Shown here: positions 54,591 through 62,126 of the stretch, piece by piece | Numbering within the stretch: the first letter of the stretch is position 1 | Layout of the letters: every line of letters starts with the position of its first letter | Made by a program: the position numbers and the translations under genes | Source of the DNA: Lacinutrix himadriensis | Lineage (GTDB): Bacteria; Bacteroidota; Bacteroidia; Flavobacteriales; Flavobacteriaceae | Direction: 5' to 3' | DNA: 64,000 bases | Assembly: GCF_001418105.1 (NCBI RefSeq) | Contig: NZ_LIQI01000022.1 | Span: 744,001-808,000 of the forward strand | The notes under the pieces: generated by a model | What the model saw: the letters and a program-made list of their open reading frames with translations, nothing else | Databases searched by the model: none | Told to the model about the DNA's origin: nothing

Positions 54591-55181
54591 CTAAACGTGT
54601 TTTCCAACTTCAAATCCGTGTTTTCCTAAAAATTGGTTTCCACTTTCAATAGCATCACCTTCTAAAGTGGTTCCCATAGAATCGTTCCAACGGTTTAAAT
54701 AACCAAATAAGGAAACTACTCCAAGCATTTCAACAATTTCACCTTCGTCCCAGTGTTCGTGTAAACGTTTTTGTATCGTTGCGTCTACAGCGTTTGGCAC
54801 TTGACTAGCAGCTAAGCTAAAATCTAAAGCCGCACGTTCTGCTTCTGAAAAAGCAGGATGTGTTCTGTACTCCCAAATATTATCTAGTTGTTCTTGTTCT
54901 GCTCCATAACGTTCTGCAGCGCGAATAGCATGTGCTTGGCAATATCTACAACCTGTAGCATTACTAGAAACCCAAGCAATCATACGTTTTAAGGCTGAGG
55001 TTACGCGACCTTCGTTAGCCATAACGGCTTTATTTAAATTTATAAAAGCCTTGCTAATCGCAGGACGACGTTGCATGGTAAGTACCGAGTTTGGGCAAAA
55101 CCCAAGGGTTTCATTAAAGAATTCTGCAAGCTTTTTGGTTTCTAAATCGTGGTCTGCAGATAATGGTGTAACTAATGGCAT
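54591..55181 (-). CDS. AhpD-like/carboxymuconolactone decarboxylase family peroxidase-related protein
   Basis: 196 residues. The AhpD/CMD core has the redox motif CRYCQAHAIRAAERYG (CxxC plus nearby His, about 78-93), the active site of alkylhydroperoxidase D-like proteins. C-terminal helices include WDEGEIVEMLGVVSLFGYLN. No signal peptide; cytoplasmic. Probably peroxide or thiol redox; partner unknown. It is divergent from an OsmC family gene, which also handles peroxides, so the pair may serve oxidative stress (inference). Confidence 0.87.
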   Translation of the reverse strand: MPLVTPLSADHDLETKKLAEFFNETLGFCPNSVLTMQRRPAISKAFINLNKAVMANEGRVTSALKRMIAWVSSNATGCRYCQAHAIRAAERYGAEQEQLDNIWEYRTHPAFSEAERAALDFSLAASQVPNAVDATIQKRLHEHWDEGEIVEMLGVVSLFGYLNRWNDSMGTTLEGDAIESGNQFLGKHGFEVGKHV

Positions 55182-55321
55182 AATATTTTATTTAGTAGTA
55201 TTTTTGAATGAACAATAAACATCTTCTTTTACCATCTAACTTTGTTAGCATAAATAGATAGATGTGCATTGTGTCTTATTTATTTAAATAATCTTACACA
55301 AGAAACAAAAAATCTTATAAT

Positions 55322-55744
55322 ATGTCTGATAAAATTACAACCAAATGGAAAGGGAATATGGTTTTCGAATCTGATAATCCGAGATGGGATTCTATAATGA
55401 TGGATGCTTCCGAAGATTTTGGAGGTACAAATTCTGGAATGGCTCCTAAAGCAATGATGTTATCTTCTTTAGCGGGTTGTTCTGGTTTAGATGTGGTTTC
55501 CGTTTTAGATAAAATGAAAGCACCTGTTGAAGATTTTTATATGACCGTTGAAGGGGAACTTACAGACGAACATCCAAAATACTACCATACCGTAACCGTA
55601 GAATATCATTTTACTGGGAAAGATTTAAACGAATCTAAAATTAAAAAGGCAGTGGACTTGTCTGTAGATAAGTACTGTGGTGTTATGGAAATGTTTCGTC
55701 AGTTTGCAGAAGTAAAAACATCTATTCATTATCACAATAAGTAG
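55322..55744 (+). CDS. OsmC family protein
   Basis: 140 residues. OsmC/Ohr fold. The first catalytic Cys lies in SSLAGCSGLDVVSVLDKM (about 52) and the second in SVDKYCGVMEMF (about 120). The YhfA-like branch fits better than Ohr or OsmC proper. Thiol-dependent peroxide reduction is plausible. Followed by recJ after 22 bp. Confidence 0.9.
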   Translation: MSDKITTKWKGNMVFESDNPRWDSIMMDASEDFGGTNSGMAPKAMMLSSLAGCSGLDVVSVLDKMKAPVEDFYMTVEGELTDEHPKYYHTVTVEYHFTGKDLNESKIKKAVDLSVDKYCGVMEMFRQFAEVKTSIHYHNK

Positions 55745-55766
55745 CGAAAATTTTCTATATTAGTAT

Positions 55767-57458
55767 ATGCGTTGGACACTTAAACCAAAACCGGAAGCTA
55801 AAAAACTAGAAGCTTTACAAAAATCACTACAAGTAGATGAAATTGTTGCAACCTTACTTTTGCAACGCGGCATTGAAACCTATGAGGAAGCCAAAACCTT
55901 TTTCAGACCAAGTTTAAGTGATTTGCATGATCCGTTCTTAATGCAAGATATGGACAAGGCAGTGGCAAGAATTGAAGCTGCTTTTGCAAAGGGTGAAAAC
56001 ATATTGGTTTTTGGTGATTATGATGTGGACGGTACGTCTTCCGTAGCATTAATGTCTTCCTATTTAAAAACTAGAACTGCAAACGTTGCAACCTATATTC
56101 CAGATCGTTATGAAGAAGGTTATGGTGTTTCGTATCAAGGAATTGATTTTGCAAACGACAACGATTTCTCCTTAATTATCGCTTTAGATTGCGGTGTAAA
56201 AGCCATTGATAAAGTCGCTTATGCTAAAGAAAAAGGTGTCGATTTTATTATTTGTGATCACCATAGACCTGGAGAAAACTTACCAGATGCTATTGCTGTT
56301 TTAGATCCTAAAAGAGACGATTGTAAGTATCCGTATAAAGAACTTTGTGGTTGTGGTGTAGGCTTTAAACTCATTCAGGCTTTAGCTAGTAAAGAAAATA
56401 AAACCGTAGAAGATCTCACCGAATATCTAGATTTGGTAGCCACCGCAATTGGTGCAGATATTGTTCCTATTACCGGAGAAAATAGAGTGCTTGCGTATTT
56501 TGGAATGCAAGTTATTAATGCCAATCCGAGACCCGGAATTCAAGCCATTATCAACCAAGTTAAAAAAACGAATCTCACGATTACCGATGTGGTTTTTACC
56601 GTTGCGCCAAGAATAAATGCCGCTGGAAGAATGAAGCATGGTAATTATGCGGTAACCTTATTAACCGAAATGGATTTTCCATTAGCGGAAAAATATGCTG
56701 CCGAAATAGAAGAATTTAACACCGATAGAAAAGATGCAGATCGACGAATTACAGAAGAAGCTCTGGAGCAAATTGAAGAACAAAAAGAACAGGAAGGTTT
56801 TACTTCTGTTGTTTACCATGAAACTTGGCACAAAGGCGTTATTGGTATTGTGGCTTCTCGATTAATTGAAACCTATTACAGACCGACTTTAGTGTTTACC
56901 AAAAGTGGCGATAAATTAGCGGCTTCGGCACGTTCGGTTTCTGGTTTTGATGTGTACAATGCCTTGGAAGCTTGCGCAGAACACATTGAACAATTTGGAG
57001 GACATAAGTATGCTGCAGGTTTAACGCTGAAAGAAGAAAACTACGAAGCTTTTAAACAAGCTTTTGAAGATGTGGTTTCTAAAACTATTGACAAATCCTT
57101 ATTAACGCCTGAAATTAAAATCGACAGACAGATCGATTTGCATCAGGTAAATGATAAATTAATGCGCATTATGCGCCAGTTTGGACCTTTCGGACCAGGA
57201 AATATGACGCCTATTTTTGTAACTGAAGATTTAAGAGATACCGGTTACGGAAAATGTGTTGGCGAAGACGATAAGCATTTACGAATTACCGTAACACAAC
57301 CAAAAGCGAATAAAATGGTTTGTATTGGCTTTGGTTTAGGAAACAAGCTGCACTTGATTGAAGATAAACAACCATTTAAAGCAGTCTATTCTGTAGACGA
57401 AAACCATTGGCAAGGAAATGTGTCTCTCCAATTAAAACTGAGAGATATCAAAGCATAA
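55767..57458 (+). CDS. recJ: Single-stranded-DNA-specific exonuclease RecJ
   Basis: 563 residues, normal RecJ length. 5'-3' single-strand exonuclease of recombination and base-excision repair. Motifs: DYDVDGTSSVALM (motif I), DFIICDHHRPGE (DHH, motif III), LCGCGVGFKLIQAL, and DHHA1 domain residues GHKYAAGLTL. C-terminal OB fold from about 450. Probably co-transcribed with the OsmC gene. Confidence 0.95.
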   Translation: MRWTLKPKPEAKKLEALQKSLQVDEIVATLLLQRGIETYEEAKTFFRPSLSDLHDPFLMQDMDKAVARIEAAFAKGENILVFGDYDVDGTSSVALMSSYLKTRTANVATYIPDRYEEGYGVSYQGIDFANDNDFSLIIALDCGVKAIDKVAYAKEKGVDFIICDHHRPGENLPDAIAVLDPKRDDCKYPYKELCGCGVGFKLIQALASKENKTVEDLTEYLDLVATAIGADIVPITGENRVLAYFGMQVINANPRPGIQAIINQVKKTNLTITDVVFTVAPRINAAGRMKHGNYAVTLLTEMDFPLAEKYAAEIEEFNTDRKDADRRITEEALEQIEEQKEQEGFTSVVYHETWHKGVIGIVASRLIETYYRPTLVFTKSGDKLAASARSVSGFDVYNALEACAEHIEQFGGHKYAAGLTLKEENYEAFKQAFEDVVSKTIDKSLLTPEIKIDRQIDLHQVNDKLMRIMRQFGPFGPGNMTPIFVTEDLRDTGYGKCVGEDDKHLRITVTQPKANKMVCIGFGLGNKLHLIEDKQPFKAVYSVDENHWQGNVSLQLKLRDIKA

Positions 57459-57492
57459 TTTATAGCAAAAAAAGATGTAATTACCTTGGTAC

Positions 57493-57757
57493 TTATTTTA
57501 CATTTGTGCCAAAATTTAAAATAAACTTTTCACATGGTTAAATGTTATCTTTATCCTACAAGGTTTTAAATTAAAATATTCCTGTTTTTTAGTTGAAGTT
57601 GAGAGGCATTAAGCAATAACATCTTAAAAACTAAAATAAGAAACTAGGTTATTTTACATTTGTACCGAAAACTAACATAGACCTTTCTGGTTTTAATGTT
57701 AGATTTTTATCCTGCGAGGTTTTAAAACCTTGTAGGTATCAAACTAAAAGATTCCTG
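57493..57757. repeat. Diverged direct repeat, about 80-100 bp each, upstream of the MFS gene
   Basis: The series TTATTTTACATTTGT, TTATCCT(A/G)C(A/G)AGGTTTTAAA and ATTCCTG occurs twice, at 57493-57590 and 57649-57757. The second copy contains a 13-bp-arm palindrome at 57711-57736. No gene in this spacer. Confidence 0.65.
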
Positions 57758-57769
57758 CCTTCGCAGGAA
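57711..57769. promoter_or_regulatory. Two successive hairpins just before the MFS start
   Basis: Hairpin 1 at 57711-57736: a 13-bp inverted repeat centred on AAGGTTTTAAAACCTT, with two G-T pairs. Hairpin 2 at 57752-57769: TTCCTGC-cttc-GCAGGAA. It ends six bases before the ATG and would cover the ribosome-binding region. A control role is inferred. Confidence 0.4.
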
Positions 57770-57775
57770 ATTAAT

Positions 57776-59044
57776 ATGGCGAAAAAAGATCCTTATGCAG
57801 CATTACGAATTAAAGAGTTTAATATTTTTTTACTAGTTCGGTTTGCCTTGATTTTTGGTTGGTCTATGCAATTTATTGTGATAGAATGGCAAGTGTATGC
57901 ATTAACAAAAGACCCTTTGTCTCTTGGTATTATTGGCCTGATGGAAATTATTCCAGCATTAGCCATGGCGTTATTTGCAGGTCATATTGTAGACCAAAAA
58001 GAAAAACGAAACCTGCTAGCGATTTGTATTGCTGCTTTTTCGTTAATTAGTTTTTGTCTTTTCTGGTTGACCTCTCCAGAAGTTATTAGCTCTTGGTCTA
58101 AAAAAAGTATGCTCTATACGATTTACGGATTGGTGTTTTTTGGCGGATTTTTACGTTCGTTTTTCGGGCCAACCATATTTTCATTAGTTGCTTTAATCGT
58201 ACCTAAAAAAATATATGCGAATGCCGCAACATGGAATAGCTCTACTTGGCAAATGTCTCGTGTTTTAGGCGTTGCTTTTGCCGGATTCTCCATTGGCTGG
58301 CTTGGTGTACATTATTCTTTATGTATTGTTTTCGCGCTCGTTTTAGTTTCTTTATTATTCTTGTTTCAAATAAAAAGGAAACCCATTCTTAACGATAAAA
58401 TTGGCGAGCCTATGATGCAAAGTTTAAAAGAAGGTGTGCATTTTGTTTTTAAAACAAAAGCGATTCTAGGTGCTTTAACTTTAGATATGGTTTCGGTGCT
58501 CTTTGGTGGAGCAGTTGCTTTGTTGGCTATTTTTGCACAAGATATTTTAAAAGTGGGACCGCAAGGTTTTGGTATTTTGGTTGCAGCGCCATCTGTTGGT
58601 GCTTTTATAACCATGTTAATTACCGCGTATATTCCAATTAGTAAAAATGCAGGAATGAAGTTGTTGGTAGCCATTTTTGGTTTCGGAATATGTATTGTTG
58701 TTTTTGGGCTATCTACTTCGTTTTGGTTGTCGGTTGCAGCTTTATTTTTTAGCGGTGTCACCGATGGTGTTTCTATGGTGATACGTCAGACGATTTTACA
58801 AATTAAAACGCCAGATAATATGCGAGGTCGCGTGTCTTCCGTCAACTCTATGTTTGTTGGTTCTTCTAACGAACTTGGTGCTTTTGAAAGTGGTGTAACT
58901 GCGAAACTTATGGGAACAGCAACAGCGGTTGTTTTTGGAGGAACCATGACCTTAATCACGGTAATTACTACCGCAATTGTTTCGCCAACGTTTAGAAAAT
59001 TAGATCTAACCAAGGATATTGAAGAACATGAAAATGCAGAATAA
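57776..59044 (+). CDS. MFS transporter
   Basis: 422 residues with about 12 membrane segments. It resembles the EntS/MFS_3 exporter branch, with MEIIPALAMALFAGHIVDQK as the loop 2-3 motif and RQTILQIKTPDNMRGRVSSV in the second half. The substrate may be a siderophore, drug or metabolite; no biosynthetic genes nearby help to decide. Start ATG at 57776 directly after a hairpin. Confidence 0.87.
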   Translation: MAKKDPYAALRIKEFNIFLLVRFALIFGWSMQFIVIEWQVYALTKDPLSLGIIGLMEIIPALAMALFAGHIVDQKEKRNLLAICIAAFSLISFCLFWLTSPEVISSWSKKSMLYTIYGLVFFGGFLRSFFGPTIFSLVALIVPKKIYANAATWNSSTWQMSRVLGVAFAGFSIGWLGVHYSLCIVFALVLVSLLFLFQIKRKPILNDKIGEPMMQSLKEGVHFVFKTKAILGALTLDMVSVLFGGAVALLAIFAQDILKVGPQGFGILVAAPSVGAFITMLITAYIPISKNAGMKLLVAIFGFGICIVVFGLSTSFWLSVAALFFSGVTDGVSMVIRQTILQIKTPDNMRGRVSSVNSMFVGSSNELGAFESGVTAKLMGTATAVVFGGTMTLITVITTAIVSPTFRKLDLTKDIEEHENAE

Positions 59045-59076
59045 TTTTAGAGCTATTCATGGCATATAAAACGGGG

Positions 59077-59106
59077 TTGCTTTTTTATATAAAGTATATA
59101 TCTTTG
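59077..59106 (+). promoter_or_regulatory. Promoter of nrtS-like gene
   Basis: TTG (59077-59079), 19-base spacer, TATCTTTG (59099-59106): a full match to the Bacteroidota consensus TTG/TAnnTTTG. The ATG follows only four bases after the -7 element, which implies a leaderless or almost leaderless mRNA. Confidence 0.6.
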
Positions 59107-59110
59107 CAGT

Positions 59111-59350
59111 ATGATACGTAAAGTAAATAAAGCGGTGAAAATTGCTTCCGAAAGAGAAATTGTTATCTCCTCCATCAAAGTAGCTCTAGTTGTTGGTTGT
59201 GTTTTGAATTTGATAAATCAAGGCGAAAAGCTAATCGCATTAGATTTTAAGCAATTAAATCTTTTAAAGTTTTTTATTACTTTTTCTGTGCCTTATATGG
59301 TTTCTACTTATGCCTCGGTAAAGGTGAAACTTGAGCGAGAGAGAGTTTAG
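59111..59350 (+). CDS. nrtS: NrtS family nitrate/nitrite transporter-like small protein
   Basis: 79 residues with two membrane segments (about 18-36 and 50-70). The stretch VALVVGCVLNLINQGEKL and the second helix ending VPYMVSTYASVKVKLE match the small NrtS-type membrane proteins. NrtS has been linked to nitrate/nitrite transport in other bacteria; no nitrate reductase is in the window, so the function here rests on similarity alone. Confidence 0.75.
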   Translation: MIRKVNKAVKIASEREIVISSIKVALVVGCVLNLINQGEKLIALDFKQLNLLKFFITFSVPYMVSTYASVKVKLERERV

Positions 59351-59403
59351 TCTGCGGAATGCAATACGCCTAAAAAGAGAATCCAATCTACAGGATTAAC
59401 TAC

Positions 59404-59706
59404 TTATTTTTTATATTTTTTTGAGTTGGATTGTATCAGTAAATACGGAATTCCGATAGCGATAGAAATATAAAAAAAGATATTCGCTACGTTAGTATCT
59501 GCTAGCCATTTGGAAGCGAAATAACCAATTATCATTAGCGCTGCCATACCAAACATCACATTTCTAAAAAGGCTTGCAATACCTTCGATATTGTAGTTTT
59601 CTTTTTCCTCCTTGCTCATGGTATTGTAACCAGCAATTAGGAAATAGAATTTTCCATATTTTATTAAAGCACCCAGAAGAATAAATATAATAGCAGTTAT
59701 CAGCAT
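59404..59706 (-). CDS. DUF3784-like membrane protein
   Basis: 100 residues with three membrane helices (about 2-17, 47-65, 72-90). The loop after helix 1, IAGYNTMSKEEKENYNIEGI, is the DUF3784 signature. Function unknown. It lies three bases downstream of lpxH, so it is probably co-transcribed. Confidence 0.8.
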   Translation of the reverse strand: MLITAIIFILLGALIKYGKFYFLIAGYNTMSKEEKENYNIEGIASLFRNVMFGMAALMIIGYFASKWLADTNVANIFFYISIAIGIPYLLIQSNSKKYKK

Positions 59707-59709
59707 GGT

Positions 59710-60471
59710 TTACGGATTATAGGTTTTTAAAATCATGTTTTCTCCATCAAAAACACCATAGGTGTAATACTGAATCCAATCGCCAAGATTCACGTATTTC
59801 GCGTTGTTTTCTAGGTCTATGTCTAACGGAAGATGTCTATGTCCGAACACAAAAAAATCTCTGTGTTTGTCTTCTAGTTTACGTTTGCAATATTGTACCA
59901 ACCATTCTTCATCATTACCTAAAAACTTGGCATCATCATCACCAGAAATAAGTTTGTTTTTTACCGACATGTATTGTCCGATGCGCATAGCGAAATCTGG
60001 ATGTAAAACACGTTTAAACAACCATTGGCATATTGGGTTGGTAAACACTTTTTTCATGCGTTTGTAGCCTTTGTCTTTTGGACCTAAGCCGTCACCATGA
60101 CCAATAAAAAACGTTTTATTATTAAAGGTAAATTCTTTTGGTTTGTGGTACACAGGAATGTTTAATTCCTCTTCAAAATAGCCATCCATCCATAAATCAT
60201 GATTACCAACAAAGTAGTAAATCGGAATTCCGGAATCGGATATTTCGGCAAGTTTCCCCAAGGTTCTTGTAAATCCTTTAGGTACCACGTTTTTATATTC
60301 TACCCAGAAATCGAATAAATCGCCTAAAAGAAAAATGGCTGCAGCATCTTTTTTTACGTGATCTAACCAAGCGACAAACTTTTTTTCACGAGGAAGAGAA
60401 GCTTCTTTTGTAGGAGCTCCTAAATGATTATCACTGGCGAAATATATTTTTTTTCCTTCTGGAATTTGCAT
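59710..60471 (-). CDS. lpxH: UDP-2,3-diacylglucosamine pyrophosphatase
   Basis: 253 residues, calcineurin-like phosphoesterase. Makes lipid X in the lipid A pathway at the inner membrane. Metal-site motifs: ASDNHLGAP (Asp and His), LLGDLFDFW, FVGNHDLWM, GHGDGLGP and FGHRHLPL. The ATG start follows the open reading well. The dispersed element copy C lies just upstream. Confidence 0.92.
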   Translation of the reverse strand: MQIPEGKKIYFASDNHLGAPTKEASLPREKKFVAWLDHVKKDAAAIFLLGDLFDFWVEYKNVVPKGFTRTLGKLAEISDSGIPIYYFVGNHDLWMDGYFEEELNIPVYHKPKEFTFNNKTFFIGHGDGLGPKDKGYKRMKKVFTNPICQWLFKRVLHPDFAMRIGQYMSVKNKLISGDDDAKFLGNDEEWLVQYCKRKLEDKHRDFFVFGHRHLPLDIDLENNAKYVNLGDWIQYYTYGVFDGENMILKTYNP

Positions 60472-60516
60472 GTTGTAAATATAAAAAATGTTTGTTAGTT
60501 AGCTGGATGCCGCGTT

Positions 60517-60597
60517 AAGGATTGAGCAATTGTTGGAGCTCCTTGCAAAGAGCGACTTGCGAAAGCCTGACCCTTTGTCGTTTTTACGAAAAAGGGT
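60517..60597 (+). repeat. Dispersed 53-bp element, copy C, with 3' hairpin
   Basis: Core 60517-60569 (starts AAGGATTGAGCAATTGTTGG, ends AAAGCCTG), then an inverted repeat ACCCTTT...AAAGGGT to 60597. The core is 52/53 identical to copy B at 36398-36450. Confidence 0.85.
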
Positions 60598-60620
60598 AAC
60601 TCCATAATTATTCTTAAAAA

Positions 60621-61073
60621 CTATTTGTTATCACTAGCATACCACTCGGCATAAGAGCTTGTTGTTTCTTGTAACTTAAGAGAATGTAGCTTTATATTGT
60701 CTGGTAAACGTTTTGATATTTTGGAAGCAAAGTCAATAACCATCATTTCACTGGTTGGTTGATAATCTACCAAAAGTACATTGTGATCTCTGTCGGATAA
60801 TTCTTTAGCAAGCTCCAGGTGTGGTGTGTTTTTATTAAAAACGGTGGCGTGATCAAAAATTTCAACTATATCTTCTTTTACTATTTTTTTTAGATCGCTA
60901 AAATCTATAACCATCCCAAACTTTACGTTGGTTGCATCTGTAATTGGTTTTCCAATAACGGTTACAAATAATCTGTAACTGTGACCATGAACGTTTTTAC
61001 ACTTACCATCATAACCGTAAAGTGCGTGACCAGTCTCAAAAGAGAACTGTTTTGTAATTCTAATATTACTCAT
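60621..61073 (-). CDS. queD: 6-carboxytetrahydropterin synthase (QueD/PTPS)
   Basis: 150 residues. Zinc His residues are in FETGHALYGY and NVHGHSYRL; the catalytic Cys is in GKCKNVHGHSYRL (CxxxHGH), as in the family. The mid-region MVIDFSDLKKIVKE and the C-terminal LQETTSSYAEW (Glu) complete the site. Makes the queuosine precursor from dihydroneopterin triphosphate. No other queuosine genes in the window. Confidence 0.92.
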   Translation of the reverse strand: MSNIRITKQFSFETGHALYGYDGKCKNVHGHSYRLFVTVIGKPITDATNVKFGMVIDFSDLKKIVKEDIVEIFDHATVFNKNTPHLELAKELSDRDHNVLLVDYQPTSEMMVIDFASKISKRLPDNIKLHSLKLQETTSSYAEWYASDNK

Positions 61074-61178
61074 TGTATTGTTTATTTCACTGCAAAGATA
61101 TTCATTTTGTAAAAGGAAATGCTTTTTAGATTACATTTGCTCACTTTTGTTAAGACTAAGCTTGATGCAAGTAAAGTT

Positions 61179-61820
61179 ATGAAACAAATTTTTGAAGGAC
61201 TTGCATTTACAGAAAACCCTTTATACGAGAGAGTTATTGATGATCTGTTAGCGAAAAAATATAGTATTGTTGAAGATTTTTTTTCTGCGGAAGAAGTTCT
61301 AGTTTTAAGAAAATCTTTAATTGAAAAGCACGAATTAGATGCTTTTAAAAAGGCTGCTATTGGTAATCGTATTAACGAAACCATTGAAAAAGCCATTCGT
61401 GGAGATATTATTTTGTGGATGGACGAAAGTAAAGCAGATACTTACGAGCAGTTATTTTTTAATAAAATAAACAGCTTAGTTACTTACCTAAACAAGACTT
61501 GCTTTCTAGGGATTTTATATAAAGAGTTTCACTACGCATTGTATCCTAAAAACACGTTTTATAAACGTCATATAGACACCTTTCAAAACGATGATAGACG
61601 AAAATTATCTTTTGTTTGTTATTTGAATGAAGACGGTTGGTTGCCAGAAAATGGTGGCGAATTGGTATTGTATTTAGATGAGAACGGCGTAGAAACCGAA
61701 AAGGTTATTTATCCGTTTCCAGGACGTGTGGTGATCTTTGAAAGTCAGATTATAGAACACGAAGTAAAACCTGTACATACCGAGCGATTGAGTATTACAG
61801 GTTGGTTAAAAACAAGATAA
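61179..61820 (+). CDS. 2OG-Fe(II) oxygenase
   Basis: 213 residues from ATG 61179 (MKQIFEGLAFTENPLYERVI); an ATG at 61119 is less likely. Double-stranded beta-helix fold. Iron ligands: His and Asp in FYKRHIDTFQ, distal His in IIEHEVKPV, then the 2OG-binding Arg in ERLSITGWL. PKHD/PHYHIPsub-like. Cytoplasmic. It may hydroxylate a protein or a small molecule; the substrate is unknown. Divergent from queD. Confidence 0.87.
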   Translation: MKQIFEGLAFTENPLYERVIDDLLAKKYSIVEDFFSAEEVLVLRKSLIEKHELDAFKKAAIGNRINETIEKAIRGDIILWMDESKADTYEQLFFNKINSLVTYLNKTCFLGILYKEFHYALYPKNTFYKRHIDTFQNDDRRKLSFVCYLNEDGWLPENGGELVLYLDENGVETEKVIYPFPGRVVIFESQIIEHEVKPVHTERLSITGWLKTR

Positions 61821-61919
61821 TTATCTGCGTTTATTTCTGTTATAAAAATAGATGATAACTAAGGCTATTCCTAGCACTAAAAAAAAACCGTTTCCGCTTA
61901 AAAAATTTAATATTTCCAT
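61821..61919 (-). CDS. Very small membrane peptide downstream of MATE gene
   Basis: 32 residues: starts MEILNFLSGNG, then one hydrophobic helix (FFLVLGIALVIIYFY), then a basic end (NRNKRR). Too short for usual gene calls. It starts 12 bases after the stop of the 55-residue gene. The layout (helix plus positive tail) is that of a real small protein, but there is no known family. Confidence 0.45.
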   Translation of the reverse strand: MEILNFLSGNGFFLVLGIALVIIYFYNRNKRR

Positions 61920-61931
61920 TTTATTGTTGAA

Positions 61932-62099
61932 TTATTCTTTTTTGTTTTTATTGTATCGATATATAAAATAAGCAAGTGCTACTAATACAACAAAAGGCAG
62001 CATAGAACCAATAAATACACCAATGCCGTAATTAGCATCTGGAGCACTATTTATTTTTTCATTGATGTCCACTTCTTGTAAAACAGCTAAAAATTTCAT
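61932..62099 (-). CDS. Small membrane protein (55 residues) downstream of MATE gene
   Basis: 55 residues: polar N terminus (MKFLAVLQEVDINEKINSAP), a helix YGIGVFIGSMLPFVVLVALA, and a tail FIYRYNKNKKE. Good codon content and start. 27 bases downstream of the MATE stop, on the same strand, so the same transcript is likely. Function unknown. Confidence 0.6.
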   Translation of the reverse strand: MKFLAVLQEVDINEKINSAPDANYGIGVFIGSMLPFVVLVALAYFIYRYNKNKKE

Positions 62100-62126
62100 T
62101 TTATATTGTATTAACTTTGGGTAAAG

